A stretch of DNA of 13,967 bases from Syntrophorhabdaceae bacterium PtaU1.Bin034 (GTDB taxonomy: Bacteria; Desulfobacterota_G; Syntrophorhabdia; Syntrophorhabdales; WCHB1-27), in the NCBI GenBank assembly GCA_002067405.1, contig MVRP01000099.1:1-13967 (forward strand). Reading direction: 5' to 3'. The notes under the pieces are model-generated. The model had not been told where the DNA came from, searched no databases, and worked only from the letters and a program-made list of their open reading frames with translations. The translations under genes and the position numbers were made by a program. How positions within the stretch are numbered: position 1 is the stretch's first letter; each line of letters opens with the position of its first letter. Below are positions 13,273 through 13,967 of the stretch, piece by piece.

Positions 13273-13967
13273 ATGCGCAAATGCCTTACGCTGTCGGTGG
13301 TTGGCCTGTCCTTATGCCTATGTCTTCTCCTTCCGCGTTTCAGCTGGTCTCAGGAATTCTATGCGCTCGGCGGAACAATCCGTAATGCCCACAATGACGA
13401 TGACCAGTCGTATCTTTGGGGAATCTCCTACCTGGAAGGATTGGGGGAGCATTTTGCGTTCAGCTTCTCCTGGCTGAACGAAGGGCACCTGGACAATCAT
13501 CACCGCGACGGGTTAACAGGGCAGCTATGGGTGCGCACGAGGATCGCCAACAAGGCAGTGTCGTTGTTGGCAGGAGCAGGCCCCTATTTCTACTTCGACA
13601 CCACGACGCCGCGATCACAACCGGATTGCACGAATGCCCATTCCTGGGCAGCTGCGTTTAGCGTCGCAGCGACCCTGCATTCGTTCGAGCCGTTTCTGCT
13701 CCATTTGCGCTTGAACTGGATCGAGAGCGGGCACAGCGCCGATACCCTGTCAGCGGTCCTCGGTCTTGGATACCACCTTGACGCAACGGAGACGAGGGAA
13801 CAAGCCGGGACAACGCCATTCACGGCTGACAACGAGCTGGCACTGCTCCTGGGGGCCACCGTGGACAATAGCCACAACAACAGCAACAGATTCGCACAGG
13901 CCCTGGAATACAGGCGCCGGCTCGCGAAACATGCCGAATTGACGGTCGGGTGGCTGAATGAGGGCAA
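13273..13967 (+). CDS. Outer-membrane beta-barrel protein with internal duplication (3' end cut off)
   Basis: An open frame from ATG 13273 to the window edge, 231 residues so far, with no in-frame start between the upstream TGA (13234) and this ATG. Residues about 1-26 are a signal peptide (MRKCLTLSVVGLSLCLCLLL then PRFSWS). The rest alternates hydrophobic and polar residues and is rich in aromatics and Gly, as in outer-membrane strands: FAFSFSWLNEGH, LTGQLWVRTRI, VSLLAGAGPYFYFD, FLLHLRLNWIESGH, LSAVLGLGYHLD. Residues 28-71 align without gaps to 188-231 (11 of 44 identical, both ending WLNEG), so the protein is a tandem duplication with a 160-residue period. It may form one large or two small barrels. 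I recall related uncharacterised bacterial proteins but no function. No good Shine-Dalgarno is visible, and it begins 66 nt after the decarboxylase. Confidence 0.7.
   Translation, partial: MRKCLTLSVVGLSLCLCLLLPRFSWSQEFYALGGTIRNAHNDDDQSYLWGISYLEGLGEHFAFSFSWLNEGHLDNHHRDGLTGQLWVRTRIANKAVSLLAGAGPYFYFDTTTPRSQPDCTNAHSWAAAFSVAATLHSFEPFLLHLRLNWIESGHSADTLSAVLGLGYHLDATETREQAGTTPFTADNELALLLGATVDNSHNNSNRFAQALEYRRRLAKHAELTVGWLNEG

Noticed and set aside
13590..13967. Minus-strand open frame at the window end
   Set aside because: It is antisense to the beta-barrel gene, which has a signal peptide and an internal repeat in the plus frame.

Overview
The window reads as a chromosomal stretch from a Gram-negative bacterium. 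Periplasmic redox proteins with signal peptides, an outer-membrane beta-barrel and long PAS/hybrid histidine kinases are all present. The style of the kinases (HAQKMEAIG / GG[VI]AHDFNN H-boxes), the FIST sensor, DUF5661 and SHOCT proteins together suggest a deltaproteobacterium-like organism (Desulfobacterota, for example a Syntrophorhabdus- or Geobacter-type lineage). That placement is inference from gene content. I see no phage, IS, CRISPR, tRNA or rRNA signature.

Layout. (1) Positions 1-157 hold the last codons of a TPR-type protein. (2) 158-969, plus strand: a leader with a candidate promoter and two hairpins, then a DUF5661 protein and a tiny membrane-anchored SHOCT protein. (3) 989-2209, minus strand: a two-gene periplasmic thiol-redox operon, a CPYC thioredoxin-fold protein followed by a one-cysteine peroxiredoxin. 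(4) 2296-2868, minus: a Mug-type G/U mismatch DNA glycosylase, divergent from (5) 3097-6054, plus: a stand-alone FIST sensor protein overlapping a PAS-HisKA-HATPase-REC hybrid kinase. The kinase reading frame is broken by an apparent one-base loss near 4504. (6) 6076-12006, minus: a co-directional run transcribed from about 12053, with a 1155-residue membrane-bound five-PAS hybrid kinase, an exported protein-L-isoaspartate methyltransferase, a GAF protein ending in a histidine-kinase dimerisation domain without an ATPase domain, and an alpha/beta hydrolase. (7) 12214-13967, plus: a 65-residue four-cysteine protein, an exported acetolactate decarboxylase, and the start of an internally duplicated outer-membrane beta-barrel protein that runs off the window.

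The dominant theme is signal transduction (two hybrid kinases, a FIST protein, a GAF-DHp protein) plus protein and DNA damage control (peroxiredoxin/thioredoxin, isoaspartate repair, Mug). The most interesting observations are the frameshifted FIST-coupled kinase, the ATPase-less DHp protein in the same run as a full hybrid kinase, the near-leaderless divergent mug/FIST promoters, and the exact 160-residue internal duplication in the barrel protein. I did not find a clear, wholly new multi-gene system; the two sensor clusters are the best places to look.
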